Part shown: positions 14,901 through 28,420 of the stretch, one piece after another
Layout: every line of letters begins with the position of its first letter
How positions within the stretch are numbered: position 1 is the first letter of the stretch
NCBI GenBank assembly: GCA_013399895.1
Contig: VXBA01003377.1
Span: 62,001 to 126,000, forward strand
Length of the DNA stretch: 64,000 nt
From: Serilophus lunatus
Lineage: Eukaryota; Chordata; Aves; Passeriformes; Eurylaimidae
Direction: 5' to 3'
Made by a program: the position numbers and the translations under genes
The notes under the pieces: model-generated
What the model saw: only the letters and a program-made list of their open reading frames with translations
Databases searched by the model: none
What the model was told of the DNA's origin: nothing

Positions 14901-17900
14901 AGTCTACCTGCTTTCTGGGTAGAAATAAATTAGCAACTCCACATTTTTTGTTTGTTTAAACTCCACTCTGAAATATCATAATCAAATCATGCCATTTAAA
15001 ATTATTATATATTCTTTTACAGGTTACTTTAAAAGTTCCAAAATAGATTTTTATAGTATTGTTACGATGAAATACCAAAGAAATTACCCATAAATTGTAC
15101 TCCCTTAACCACATAACTAAAATAACTTTTTTCCCATGTTTTTTTTTTCCTCTAATCCACTCATCCCAATCTGTCAATTAACCACACTTGGCTCCCTTAA
15201 CTTTCACTTGCTGTTTCTGTATTTTTTCCTGCCCCAGAAATAATGTCTGCAGAGGCAACATGTTATGACAGCCACACCACTTTTTAATGTGGGATACAGA
15301 GAATGAAAGTCACTCCCTTCAACTGGAAGGCAGCATTCCAGCTTGCAAGGATGTGATTTTGTAAACACTGTAGCCAGAAGGGCATCATGAAAATACTCAG
15401 ATATTACTAAGGTAAAATTCAAACCCTCTGCTTTAGAAAGAATGATAGGTTTTTATCTCAGGTCTCCCCTCCATTGCCACAACTTAAAAAAAAAATAAAA
15501 AAATAATGCTGTCTTCTTGCTTTCAAGCTTTTCTCCATTCTTTCCCCCCACACTAATTGCTTATATAGTCCCTGCTTATACAAGGATGGGCTTTTGGGTT
15601 GATTGATTATTGAGCTGCCTTACTTTCTGTCACAGGAGCAGCCCAGGGAAGCAACTGCAGAAGGAAAAAGGAAGGACAACTGGAACACGCAATTTCTAAA
15701 GTACTTTTTTTGTGTTGAATGCTGCCAATACAAAATACACGCTCTGATCAGGAATGACCCATATGTTTTAGCTGCAGACACCATGAAGTCCTATCCCTGT
15801 GCTTTTTGTTTCCCTCAATAAACTTTACATAAATAGACACAACAAATGCAACAAAGTGCCTTCAACCAGAATAGGTGTAGGCATGATTCAGCCACACCAA
15901 ATTTAGTCTTACAGAAGAAGTGTTAAAGTTGAAATTATTGAAAACCCACAAGATAAAGGGTAAAAGAAAACATATGCATGTTTATTTTTACGTATGCCAT
16001 GGTAAAGGGCAAAGTCACACTTCTCTGTGAATGGCAGTCATCATGTTTTTTTGCACCAAGTTTTTTTATCCTCTCCTTCCCAAAAAACAAGTACCACACT
16101 TAGCACTTTAATTCTGTCTAACCATGACATACTGAAGGGATCTGATATGAAGGGTTGTACTGTCACCTTCAGTAAAGAATATACTTTAACATGATGTTCC
16201 ACCACAGATTCACATAGAGGCACATATGATAGTTATCATCAAGTGTCATGGAGCCTGACAATTATTACTAAGTGAATTATAATAATCACTTAAACTGAAA
16301 ACCTCAACAAATCATGAAGTCCAAACAAAGCCTTTATGACATGATTCTTCCCTTCACTACCTTTCTCCTCACACACAAGAGGTACCAATACTGAAAACTT
16401 GGCATAAAGTCCAGCTCTTTGCACCCTTTCCAATAACAAATGAGAGAGTTGCCTTATTTCCATTGTCTGATTTGCTACTGAAATAAATAATTTCTGTGTA
16501 AAACAAAGCCACAAATATGAGTCTCTAAAAATATGGGTCCAGAAACAAACACATTCTTTATAAACTGTATCTTACACAAGATAATTATAGCCATGTATCC
16601 CAGAGTCATCTCACCCCCTTTCATGAAAAATTCTATCCATACTCTAAAACTTTCTGAAATTATTACAAAATTCATTAAGAACAGATTCACCATATGAAAT
16701 GTTTTGTAGAAGGGCTGTTTCCAAAGCAACATTTTATTTCAGACTTTTCCATCATATCTGGGCATTTTGCTGCCTAGAGGCTCATGATATATGCCCTTAG
16801 TTATATTTTGACAGCCTTTAGTGGTCTGTTACAATAGTCTGTTTTCTACAAAAAAAAAAAAAATAACCACAATACCAAGCTGAGCCTTTGGGGGTTGGTT
16901 AAGTTTCTCATTAAACTAATGTTTAAGGATACATAGGGATTTTCCTTAGCATGGCAACTTGCCAATTTAACATTGGAGAAATTCAGATGCATATAAATTA
17001 AGTTTATAGGCACGTTTGTCGAAATGACAAATCGGGTTTGGAAACAAACGGGAGTTTCTGCATCTCACTGCGTTATAGGGCAGTGCCCTCCACTGGCCAA
17101 ATGTCCTCACTTAAAAGTGCAAAAATTCACTGTAAAATTACTCTTCAGACTAAAAACCAAGAACTACCTCCAAACTCCTTCAGAATCGGTGTCAAATTCT
17201 TATAAAAGTTTACTGCATAATGGCCCCAATTTATACTAATGTCAGCCTTGCTTTCATATTACGTGGTAATAAAAATACTTTGGGTGCTGAAACAAATCCC
17301 GAAGCAGCCTTCTTAAAAAATTCAAAATTAGAAGTGACAATACAAAAATAGGTAGTACTAAAAAGTATAACTGTAACTTAACACAAGGCCTTATAATGGT
17401 AAAAAGCATAGAACCAGATTAGCAGTTACTACTGACTTAAATTTTCACTATTTTACCTTTTCTACTGTTCAGGAATGACAGACACTTGTGTAAGACCCTT
17501 GGCTATATCTTTGAAGTAATTAATAATGTTTTTGAGTGCAGCAGACAGAACTACTTGCATCAATAACATCCATAAAAAAATAAGAAGAGTATTTTAAAAT
17601 AATCCACGAATACCTGTAAAAGGACAATAAGTCATGCTGATCCAGCTGATAATTAAGGTCCTTAGGGACAACTCCTTAGTAATAAAAATGTTATTAAATA
17701 GTTTATTGTAGATTCAATTATCCTACACAAGATTACTATCTAATTACTAGATCTAATAATATTCAGAGTGGTACATTTGCTGATGACAAAATGAACTGTT
17801 TCTTTAATAAGACTAAAAGCAATAAGCTATAGGAGGAAGCTATGACAAAAACAAAGATAAATGAAGCTTGCAGAGATAGACCAAAATCACAAAAAGACTG

Positions 17901-18015
17901 AAAATAGACTTTGTGTTGAGTTGCACACTTAGATTTCCAAGCAGAGTCAAAGATGAAAGAACAATATTTTCAAGTCCCTGATAAAACCTTCAGTACCATC
18001 CACACACAGAGGAAT

Positions 18016-18151
18016 CAAGTAGAATAGTTGAAATTTGGATTTAATGCCCTTTTTCTGAAAATTTTTCTGAAAATTTACAAGTAGAATAGTTGAAATTTGG
18101 ATTTAATGCCCTTTTTCTGAAAATTTTTCTGAAAATTTTTCTGAAAATTTA
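18016..18151. repeat. 62-bp tandem duplication with an inner 12-bp repeat
   Basis: Copy 1 is 18016-18077 and copy 2 is 18078-18151. Each starts CAAGTAGAATAGTTGAAATT and ends in TTTTTCTGAAAA units. Copy 1 has two of these units and copy 2 has three, which accounts for the 12-bp length difference. Confidence 0.95.
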
Positions 18152-20097
18152 CAAAGGGGCACGCAGCATAATTTTCTCTGAGCACATTTGATGTAAGCTT
18201 TAAGATGCAGCATAGATTTTACCATTTCTTCCATTCACTTTACATAAAATTTCTGTCTTGGGTGGGCAATGAAGGAAACCAGTAATTTTTCCTATCTGCC
18301 AATCCCATGATGAACTAGGAAACTAGGATAAACTCAAAAAACAGCACTGTTCATAAACTTGTTTTTAACAAGAAAACCTAGATTCCAAGACTAATTATGA
18401 AGCACCTTCCTTAGACTATAGCTGCATGGATTGCTAACAGTGGTGGGATTTTCCAGTCCCATAAACTGCAGAGCAAAAGGTACCCCTTCAGTCTCTGTAG
18501 AACCAAGTTCTGGTGAAGTGGGGAGCAGCTTTGGTGCTCCGTTCTTCCAGGCGACCTGGAGCAAACACCAACAGACAAAACATAACCCCCTTGCTTCAAA
18601 AGGCCTCAATCTTCCCAGAAAGCCCTGCTCCTCATTGAGGATTAATTTGTGATACTCCTTTTGTGTCAGGATTCACCACTGATGACACAAGCACTCTCTC
18701 AGCAGTCATCCTCATCCCCAGAACCTCAGTTTCCCCTGACAGAAACAAGTGCTTTGAGGTTTGTTTTGCAGCCATTGCCTTACCTCAGCTCTATCTTTTC
18801 ACCCTTCCTCAGGGTTCATTTGATTGTTTAATAACCACACACTACTGTTGGCTTGTTCTGCTAATCATTTTGCAGATAAGATCTCCCTCATGCAACCTGA
18901 GAGCCATTTTTGTACTATGATCTTGAAAGAAAAAAACTGGAGGTGGGAACAGTGGATATCAGGTTGCCTCCACCTGATATCTATGCTTCTGTCACACCAT
19001 TTTAAGACCTTAAACTAAAGCAGTGAAACAGTGAGCCATTTTCACGGCCACCTTACACAGGTTGATGTACCTCTGTTGCATTCCTATGACTTAAAACTTT
19101 CTAAACTCCTGCATAGAACTGTTTCAGTAAGAATTGCATTAAACACACACGACTTGACTCTGTTGTGGATAGAACCTCAGAAAGAAGAGCAACTGCTGCT
19201 CTCGTTCTCAAGCCATGAAAAGCAATTAAGACCCCACTTTCCCCGTGGGGAACAGGTGTAGCTATCACTTCCCTGGCAGCCTGTTCCAGCTGAAGAGTTA
19301 TTACTACAGCTGTTCAGCTGACGGCAATTACGACTGACGATGGTCATTGTATGTGGATCTCACCTTCTAAAGGTTTCCTCCCCAGAGATCTGACGTGATG
19401 ACTGCTCAACTGCTGCATTACACTGCTTTCTGCTAAGAGACCAGCTGACATTTACCTTTACGTGACCTCAGCGAGCTACAAAACGCACACTCGACTGCAG
19501 TTGCTTAACCATGCTGACATATAGAATTTCTAACTTTTGCTTTTCCTTACAGTGTAAAGAGCTTCGAACACCACAGCTTTAGACCACAGAACTCTGAAAA
19601 ACAAAAACAGGATGTCTGTCTCTAAAGCTGGTGCTGTGTGCATTCTTCCTGAGGCTGCGCTATCTGGGACCAGGTTGGTGTAATCTTTCAATGCAGTCTA
19701 TTGGCCAAATTCTCTCTTTCCTGCTGGATGGTTAACACCGGTGTGGTATGACAGAAGGTATTTCCATGGCCAAGGGTTGTTGTCATCACAATCTGGATAA
19801 CAACAGGACCAGCTGGAGACAAAAAAAAATCAGGGTTTAAAGTTATTTCAGTGGTCTGCTTTACTCTTGCTAAACTCCAGTGCAGCCAGGAAGAATCTAG
19901 AAGGAGGTAAACACCATTTGCACAGTTCAGCATAAGAACCATGCTACTGTTTCTTATTCCTCAAGAGTGAATTTTGATTCTGGAAGAATATGTTAGTGCA
20001 GGTCTACGGGACCTGTAGTTGTAAGTTTCCAACTGAAAGGGACGAATGGTGCTCATGTGGCCAAATATCTGGCCATCTGAGGACTGACCAAGTTAGA

Positions 20098-20835
20098 ATA
20101 TATTATTAAAGGCATTTCCCAAACGCCTCTGAAATATTGACAGGCCTAGGGCATTGGCCACCTCCCTGGAAGCCTGTTCCAGTGTCTGACCACTCTCTCA
20201 GTAAAGAAATGGTTCTAGTCACAGAATGATTAAGGCTGGAAAAGACCTCCATGACCACTGAGTCCAACCTTTGCAGGTCAACTAAATTACCCACTCATTT
20301 CTTGAACACCTCCAAGGATAGTGACTCCAACACCTTCCAGGGCAGCCTGTTCCAATGCTTAACCACCTTTTCACTGAAAAAATTCTTCTTGATGTCCAAA
20401 CTGAATTCCCCTAGTACATTTTGAGGCTATTTCCTAGTGTCCTTTCACTTCTTACCTGAAACAAGAGACCAATCTCCACCAGGTTACAACCTCCTCTCAG
20501 GTAGTTGTAGAGATCCTCACAGAGTCTTCTTTTCTCCAGGCTAAACACTCCCAGGTTATTCAGCCACTTCTCATATCACCAGTACCATATATCCAGTCTA
20601 AATAGCAGCTTTCAGGCATTCCTACTGGTCCCCTCACTGGATACCAGGGAGAAGAGACTAGCATCACTGTCAGCATTTCCTCTCCTAAGGAAGCTGCAGA
20701 GAGCAGGGAGGTCGCCCCTCAGCCTCTTTTTCTCCAAACTACCCAAGTCCAGAAGTTCTTCAGCCTCACAGCATATGCCTTCCAGCTCTTTCATCAACTT
20801 TGTTGCCCTCCTCTGGACACAGTCATACATCAAGC
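20098..20835 (-). mobile_element. Older CR1 fragment, split by the insertion at 20219-20597
   Basis: The left piece (20098-20218) carries the CR1 3' region around CTGGAAGCCTGTTCCAGTG. The right piece (20598-20835) picks up at ATATCCAGTCTAAA and encodes, on the minus strand, a worn ORF2 C-terminus: CVQRRATKLMKELEG and LEKKRLRGDLPA. Joined without the central insert, the order matches one ordinary CR1 3' end. The boundaries are approximate and the left end could extend further. Confidence 0.8.
20219..20597 (-). mobile_element. CR1 3' fragment, younger, inserted into an older CR1
   Basis: On the plus strand the copy opens with the reverse complement of a CR1 3' terminus (CACAGAATGATTAAGGCTGG) and runs through the 3' UTR into the end of ORF2, near the CTCCAGGCTAAACA block at about 20535. 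It separates two halves of an older CR1 on the same strand (20098-20218 and 20598-20835) that are continuous with each other. It is sense with respect to the host gene. Confidence 0.85.
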
Positions 20836-23800
20836 CACATACTCATCCCCAAAGACTGTTACTCACCCCAGGTAAAGCACAACCATAACTTCTGGTTTGA
20901 ACCAGCTGTTGAGAGCAGCTGGCTTTAAGTGTTTGGATTAGGAAGAAGGACCAAAAATCCACTAAGGTTTGTCCCTGCTTTCATGCTAATTTGTATTTCT
21001 CCTTTCTTCCGTGTGTCACTTAGCAAATTCACACATACTTTCGAGATGTTTTCTTTGCAGTTTTTGTTGTTTATGGACACGGTTCAAGAATTAGCAAGCT
21101 TGCAGCTTACTCATTTTACAGACCTCAAGAGCATCAGCTCTTTTCCTCAAAGACATTGTGATATACATGACATGTTCGTTAGACAGATAAAACAGCCTGG
21201 CCAACAATGGATAGGAGACAAGAGTGAACAAAAGAAAGCAGAAATCACAGCCTGCCACTTGTTTAATCAATGCTATTTGGAGTAATCTCCTGCCTCTTTC
21301 AATAGAAAGCAATCTGTTACAGAGATGAAGGAATTTGCCAGGTATTATTTTTACTTACAGGCCTAATTCCATACCAGGTTCCATGTCCTTCTGGTAGAAC
21401 ATTCTTGTGCATACAAAAGAAAGAAATAAGAGGGGCTGGCTTCAGAATATAACATCATGGAGAAAGCAGTGGCACTGTGTATTGTGTTAAATCAATTTAA
21501 ACAATGAATCCATCTTCAAATTGTTTCATAAGTTCCACAAGAACAACAATATCAGGTTATATGACAAAAGTGCTAAGAATAGCAAGAAAAAGCAGAATGA
21601 TAAAGACTATCCAGCTCTAGAAATAACGTTGTCAAGATTTAGACCTTTGCTAGTACGTAACTTAATTTTGAATGTTACTAATATACGTTGAAGATTAACC
21701 CTAGGGACCAAGAAATTTGTGCTGCAATGAAACAAATAATTGCTAATTTTTTCCTAGATTTCAAGCCACAAAGGATCATTTTGCAGTCTCTCTCTATGCA
21801 CTGATGGAGTCACCTTATGACTGCCCTTCAGAGAACTTGAAAAATTAGGTGGGTAATTACATCAGGCAATGAGGCAGTCTAAGCATTTATTGTTAAAAAC
21901 AGAACTACTCACCAACTAATTGAAATTAATCAAATCTGACAGATGAAATAAATGTTAATCTCTAACAACATCATTCTTACTCAGCTTTGGACATGTCAGA
22001 AGCAGCAGGCAGTGTAAAACAACAGAGCTCTGCTCAGCTCAGCAGCACATGATATTCTTGCCCCTTGCTTCTCTAAGCAAGTTAGTGGATCACTAACATC
22101 AGAATTCCAAAATTCCAATACTGGATTTATCAACCACTGACACCTGGACAGTGCTGCAATCTATTGAACTGGTTTGCTTTCACTCAAGACATCAATTAGT
22201 TTTCAACCAGTCAGGGATTGCCAAGAAACCACTTCAGTTACTGTGACACTTAATGCACACGCACGGATTGACGTGACAGAGGTTTGTCTCAAGGCTAGGA
22301 ACTGTGTTCTCCCAGGAGAATATCTGTCCTTCCCACACAGTGAAGAGAGTTTTGAAGAGGGTATGCCCTAAAAGTAAAGGTTACTGTTACCAGAGAACAT
22401 CTCTCCTATCAATAGTCTAGGAGAGCAGGTTTCAGAAGAAACTATTATTCACATTACAGAAAAAAACATCACAGTTGTAGAGCTGAAATTTCATGTTTAC
22501 TAACCAACACACCAGCTTAGAAAGTTTAGAAAATGAGCAGTTACTGGCTTTGAAATAAAGGTTTACTTCAGGATTGATTTTTGTAGCTCATCACACTTGT
22601 TGAAAGCAAAGAAAACTTGGCCTTTTGGAAGGTTGACAAAGAAATTTCAGTTCACAAAGAGCTCCACGTGAAACTGTCATCATTGTAGGATGCTGTCATT
22701 AATGCACACACATCCTTTGGCTGAATTCTACTAATGAAAGTATTTTTGTGTAACCATTGACTGCTTTTGTGACTCTAGGATGAAAATTTCTTGCCCTAAT
22801 TAAGTGAAAAGCAAAAGCCATGCTGTTTTGGAAAGCTCACACTACAAAGCAAGTGTAGCACACCATGACTTACCTGCTTACACTCCTGCTAAAAGACAAG
22901 ATAAATAATTATGCTAAATATATCTAATGTTGATGGAGAGGATGTGCATAACAGGCAAATACAGCGTTAGTATCTTATTCTTTGCATTAGAATTGGCAGT
23001 TTGAAACAAAGATCCATAAATATACCATGTTCTGTGCTCCTCCAATGAGGTTCACATTTTGAACATTCTGAATAATGAAATTCTACATTTCAGCTCAAGA
23101 ATCAGGTCAACTCTTAAATTAATACATCCTACTAGGCAAAATTACACACAGAGAAAATGAGATGATCAGTGATGGAGGTGAAAAGTGGTATGTTTGACTT
23201 TAGAACCATAAAACTACATTAAATGATGTTTTGACTCTTTTTACATGGCACTTTTACAAGTTTATATTAAATCTGTAATTTTTTGCCTTATGTTTTCTGT
23301 ACACTTGAAGTTTATTAGGAATATTCAGAAGCCTTAGAATATAGAAACCATTAGTGTGATAAAATAGCGTGATAAAATGTTAGTGTAATACTTGGATGTT
23401 CTGCACCATCCAGGCCTTGCTCTATGTTTTAAAGCTCTGCTTTACATTTGAAATTTACTCCAGAATCCCCATCCCCCAAATAGGACATGTACATCACAGG
23501 GCAAAAGAGGGAAGGTTGCTCGAGATCCTGACAAAACACAATATGGAGGTGTCCTGCACAGAGATACTATAATGCTGATTTCAAAAAATAAATATTTGCT
23601 AAACCAAGTAAAAGCAACAATGCAACAACTGCAGAGAACTCCCTGATAACAGAGATTTTCTGTCCTGGCCAATCTAGAGACCTTTAGCATCTCCTCAAGA
23701 ATTTTACTTTCCTATTTGTGGAACATTGTTTCTTTACAAGTGTGTCTGCTGTATGAAAATATTACACAACCTCTATTTGCAGGCTGTCCCTATAAATGAC

Positions 23801-24174
23801 TATTACATGTTGTTTCAAATCAATTCATACACTATTCATATTAGGAATGCTTTAGAGCTTAAACCGATGCAGAATTCTACAAAGTATACCTTTAATGTTC
23901 AACCACAGGAACTGTGTGAAATACCTTAAAAAGTAGAATAATAAAGACACCAAGACTGCAAGCCACCCATCGCAGAGCAGCACTGCTTTTCCCAAGTGTC
24001 TGACTACTTTCTTTAACCTTGAGGCTAAACATGCATTGTGTTGAAACAGTCACATTGAGCTAAACAAGATCAAACTCATAATCACTTCAGGTGCAGCCAG
24101 CCAAAGAATAATACTTTTATTCTCTCACTATTAATGAGCACTTATATTATCAATTGAAGAGCTGTTCCACTCAC

Positions 24175-24289
24175 TGTGCCACATCAGATACAGCTGGCAG
24201 GGGTGACTCTTCTGATACAAGGTCCATGTCATCAGTGAAGCTGTTGGCCCGTGACATGTCTTGGGTGTTCCCTTCTAAACGTCCTTTCA
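24175..24289 (-). CDS. KCNQ1: KCNQ1-family exon 11: linker ahead of helix B (RANSF block)
   Basis: This exon of 115 bp has its acceptor AG at 24290-24291 (TTATTTGTGCAG) and a GTGAGT donor at 24174. It starts with the two bases that complete a Val codon from exon 10, then Lys (human Val-Arg). The diagnostic block is MSRANSFTDDMDLVSEE, aligning with human MRTNSFAEDLDLEGE. It ends in phase 2 with CA, so the next exon should begin with G to complete Gln, as recalled for human exon 11/12. It is 6 bp shorter than the 121 bp recalled for human. The exon lies 30.1 kb downstream of exon 10. The similarity is short, but the splice signals, phase and motif agree, so I am fairly confident. Confidence 0.88.
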
Positions 24290-25202
24290 CTGCACAAATA
24301 ATTCAAAGAAATTGTAGTACGTTAGGGAGACAACATATACAAGCTCTTCCTGTGGCTTGAGATACCACACAGCAGAATAAAGAAATAGTTCTAATATGAG
24401 ACATAGCTTTCTTTTTTTGCCAGAACCAGTAAAGTCAGTGCTTAGAATGCATGCCATAGAAAAATATATATTTGTAGTTCAAACATACAGGAACCTTTTA
24501 CAAGAAAGGCTTGTCTTCTTGAGGGCTGCATCCCAGTGAACAAAACTGCACTATATTTGCAATATCAATATGGGTATGACAATAGAAATGATCAGACTTT
24601 CATTTCCTTACTCAATATCATTTAATACATATGCTTTAATTTCTCTATAAACATTCTTTAAGATGTTACTGCTATTATCATATAAACAGAATACTTGAAA
24701 CTAAAGTGGTGTTTGGTCACTATATTCACCAATGTTCAAAAAATTCTCCCATGAACAAGAGAAGAGCATCAGGTGTTTGAATGCAGTCAGTTCAGCAGGT
24801 TAACCATGATGGATACAAAGCTGTACTGTAGCCTAGCACATGTTCCAAGCATAAGAAAAGCCTAACTTTCATTACAGAATCGGAAAACATATGAAGGCAA
24901 ATTAATGGGGTTCATTCAATCACTCCAAAAGATGGAGAACCACAGCTAGCCCTGCAACTGATAAAACCTGATGTTTTATAAAGCTCCAGCCTCAAAACTC
25001 ATTTCCATCACTGATTACACTCTCAGTGTGCAGTAAACATGTACCTTCCTAAGTCCAGTTGCATCAATATTCACTTCAACATATTTTCCTATATTTATTT
25101 TGTTCAAAAATGATTAATTATATCTAGCTTAAATTGGTGTGGTCTAAAATAGCAATTTTATTCATTATTACTAGCAATACTGGATGATGAACTTAGTGAC
25201 AT

Positions 25203-25333
25203 GGTTTAGATGGTTTGAATGGTTTAGATGATGGATTGGTGTTGGACAGGTCGTTAAGTCAGGTAAAAGGTTGGATTTGATGATCTCTATGGTCTTTTCT
25301 AACCTTGTTAATTCTGTGTAATTCTGTGTGTAA
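25203..25333 (+). mobile_element. CR1 3' terminal fragment
   Basis: This short piece contains the CR1 tail block GGATTTGATGATCTCTATGG, the TCTAACCTTG stretch, and two copies of the terminal AATTCTGTGT repeat (about 25308-25330). It is strongly 5'-truncated and lies antisense to the host gene. Confidence 0.85.
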
Positions 25334-28289
25334 TACTAAGTTTCTAAGGAGGCTACCTCTAAATTTTAATTCTGATCATCCTTGAAAGCTTGCTACTTAC
25401 AGTTATGAGTAACTTGGAAAATGGACAGGATAGCACATATACATTTAAAGGAGAAAAACAATGTGAGTGTCAAAACAACTAAAGCCTAAGTACCATCATC
25501 TGCACATGCTGTGATGGGAAATAAAAAAAACAAACCCACAACCCACATGACAGAAATATAAAAGTTTGCCCCCTAAAAAACTGAATTATTGAAGTCTTCA
25601 GTTAATTCTAGATAAACACTTGGGCTGGACTGCTAAATATTAAAAAACATTCTAATGTTAGAGCTTACTATTAGAAGAGCCATAACGTAAATGGCAAAGG
25701 AGTGAAAATAAAGTCTATGGAATAGAATTATCAATTGGCATAACTGAACACTGCTAAAGTACATAAAAATTATAAGGGTATTTTATTTACATCTGCTGCA
25801 TTTAATCAAGAATGAACTATGTGTTTACCAAAATTTCTTAGCACTGGGAACATGACAGCACATAGTGCTTTTCTAGCACTACTGAGGCACTTGGGCTGCT
25901 ATAGAGGAGCTCTATTTTGTGACTCCTGCCAGTCCTTCCCTTGTTCTGATAAGACATTTTTCCTGTAAGAGTTGTAGCTTTATTTCCAGATTAAGTTTTG
26001 AATTACGAAGCTCCAATATTTGAAGTATTGCTTTGGGAAGCACCAATCTCTAAAGTAGTAACATGGCATATGATCACATCTGTGAAATTAAACTAGGGGA
26101 GTTTTGGTTTCAGCTACAGCAAGGTTTACCTCAAAAAACTCTAGCAGAACCTGAGATTCAGCCAAGGCAAAGTTAAGTTACTGTGCCCATATAAAGCACA
26201 TCAAATTAAAAGGAGAACTCTGTATTGCTATCAATTCCTACTACACAATGAACTGCTGAAAGGGTAAGAGAAGGACTTGGTAACACAGGACAGATATTAA
26301 AACCACTGCAATGCATTTCTCATGATAAGTAGTAGGATTTTATTTTGGTACTGCCATCTTAAAGGTTTGGTGCATATTGCTTTATCAAACTTTACAAACA
26401 TCAGTGTGATGAATCCATGGGCTCTTAAAAACCAGAAACCCCAAACTGCTCACATCTCAGAAAAGGAATTAGCGAGCCAGATGTATTCTTCATTACAAAG
26501 GCTCTGTGCTCCATATCACAGCAATTTTGAGAAAAGGGGGCCAATCGAAGCAAGACAGTTTTGGAATCTTCTCTTCCTCATGATTCCCATGAGCCATGGA
26601 GGGTGAACTTGGAACTTGCTTCTCCAACTACGGACCTTCTGCTGAGACACATAGAATATCATCCTGGGATTAACAATCTCAGTCCATGCTTGGTTACCCA
26701 CACAAGCAGAGCAGGCATCTGTTCTGTCCTTATAGGAGGCAAAAGCATTCAAATTGTCTCTTTGGTGAAGACCTTGCTGTGATTATCTGTGAGTCTCATT
26801 CCACAACTATTACAACATGCATTTCATTCCTACAAGCATTTGGAAAAAGACAAATATGTACTTTATACAGACAGGAGTTCTGTAACACATTACACAGTTA
26901 ATTTTATCAGTTGAATGGGACAAGTATAAACCAAGTATTTGGGTGACATCTCAAAAATTGCCTGTTTCCCCTCTCCCCACACCTGCTTCCATGGTCATCT
27001 CTATAGACAGAATTTTTACTAAAGGCTAAAGTTTATTTCAAAAATCTGTCTCAAGCTTACACAAGTATTGAAAGAAAGAGGAGCTACTCATAATAGTGCT
27101 GCTCTTAAACATCAAGTTAGAGCAGAAATCACAGCTCTGAGGCTCGTAATACTTGGGTGGTGGAATTCTGAGATTCCCTACTACTCTCAGAGCCACTTGA
27201 TTCAATTCAGAGTAAGTTCAGGGTTGCCTTTGTGAAGTATTAAGCCATCTCAAGAGAATACCTGTTTTATCCTTGTAACTAATACAAGTTATTTAATGCT
27301 GAATCCCTCTTTTTTAAATACTGCACAAATTAGTTCTATGAGTTTAAGTTCTAATATATTAACAAATTAATTCCATGTGTTTCTGCTTTAAAATATTAAC
27401 ACAATAATGTTTTCTGGTCCACAAATTAACATTGATGGTAAATCTATGCAATATGTTCTAATCTCTAAATATTTTCTGTCCTGAAAGTGACTATCATAGT
27501 TATGAGCAGTTATCTTCTCATGTGAAACACTCTTTCTGGAACCAACTCAGTTTTTCAACTTAACTCATTACCCCCGAGTGAACTTGCACAATTCATTTAG
27601 ACAGAAATATTCAGTCATAAATCAAAATTCCAAAAAATCACACTAAAAGCAAAAATTCATATTTTTTTTCATGTCAAGAAGCCATAAGTTCCTGAGCAAT
27701 AAAGCAACTCATAATAATCATTCATTACGATGTTTCCACTTTGAGGAAATGTGGAGCATTGGAATTCAACACATGGCAGTGATGCTTTCCAGAAATGAAA
27801 CTCTAAGTTGTAAGGTCCAGCTACTACATATGGCAAGGTTGTAACAGCTGCAGAATTGGTAGCTCACAGTAATTATCAACTGTCTGTCAAGCCAGAAGTA
27901 TATCTTCCCTCTCTATATTTATTTTAATAATCTTTTTCCAAACTGATTTTGTGGGAATTAGGGCCTAAGGTTTGTTGTTGCAGAGTAGTAAGCAAGGGAG
28001 ACAAGGAAGTATGGGAAGTATGAAGGGGACACAAAAAAGGAGCCATCTCTCCTTCCTAAGTGTAACTACTGACAATATGAAGTACCTATTTTTTATAAAA
28101 TACATAATACTTTCACAGCTTGAGGAGTTGGGAGCAGGAAGTTGAAAGTAAAGACTAGTATCTACCATAGTACAACAAATAGCAGTGATGCCATAGACCC
28201 AGGAATTCCTGGGACAGATCAACTAATTAAATGGAATTAGCAAAAGGAAAGCTCTATTTTTAATTCCAGTGTCATTTTCTAAAATGGTG

Positions 28290-28420
28290 AAATCACACAG
28301 AATTATGTTGGAAAAGACCTTTGAGATCTCCTAGTCCAACCTATAATCTTATAATAAACACATCAAACCATAACCCAGAGATATTTCTGTAATGTTGTTT
28401 GGCTTTATCTAACCTTAGAG
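28290..28420 (-). mobile_element. CR1 3' terminal fragment
   Basis: The plus strand shows ACACAGAATTATGTTGGAAA then AGACCTTTGAGATC and TAGTCCAACC, the reverse complement of a CR1 3' end. The following ATCAAACCATAACCCAGAGA stretch fits the same 3' UTR. The far boundary is uncertain. It is sense with respect to the host gene. Confidence 0.75.

Larger units (their letters stand above)
1..24174 (-). other. Intron 11 (partial) of the KCNQ1-family gene
   Basis: This stretch holds no supported coding sequence. I looked on the minus strand for the next exons, expecting the conserved RRMQYFVAKKKFQ and YDVRDVIEQYSQGHL blocks, and did not find them, so exon 12 probably lies beyond base 1. The stretch is AT-rich and mostly unique. 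Recognised items inside it are listed separately: homopolymer and CA tracts, a perfect hairpin (5970-5993), a 15-bp tandem repeat (8831-8920), a 62-bp duplication (18016-18151), a CpG cluster (19233-19500) and a nested CR1 pair (20098-20835). Confidence 0.75.

Noticed and set aside
22030..22070. Weak resemblance to a U6 snRNA start (CTCAGCAGCACAT)
   Set aside because: The match stops after about a dozen bases and no further U6 sequence follows.
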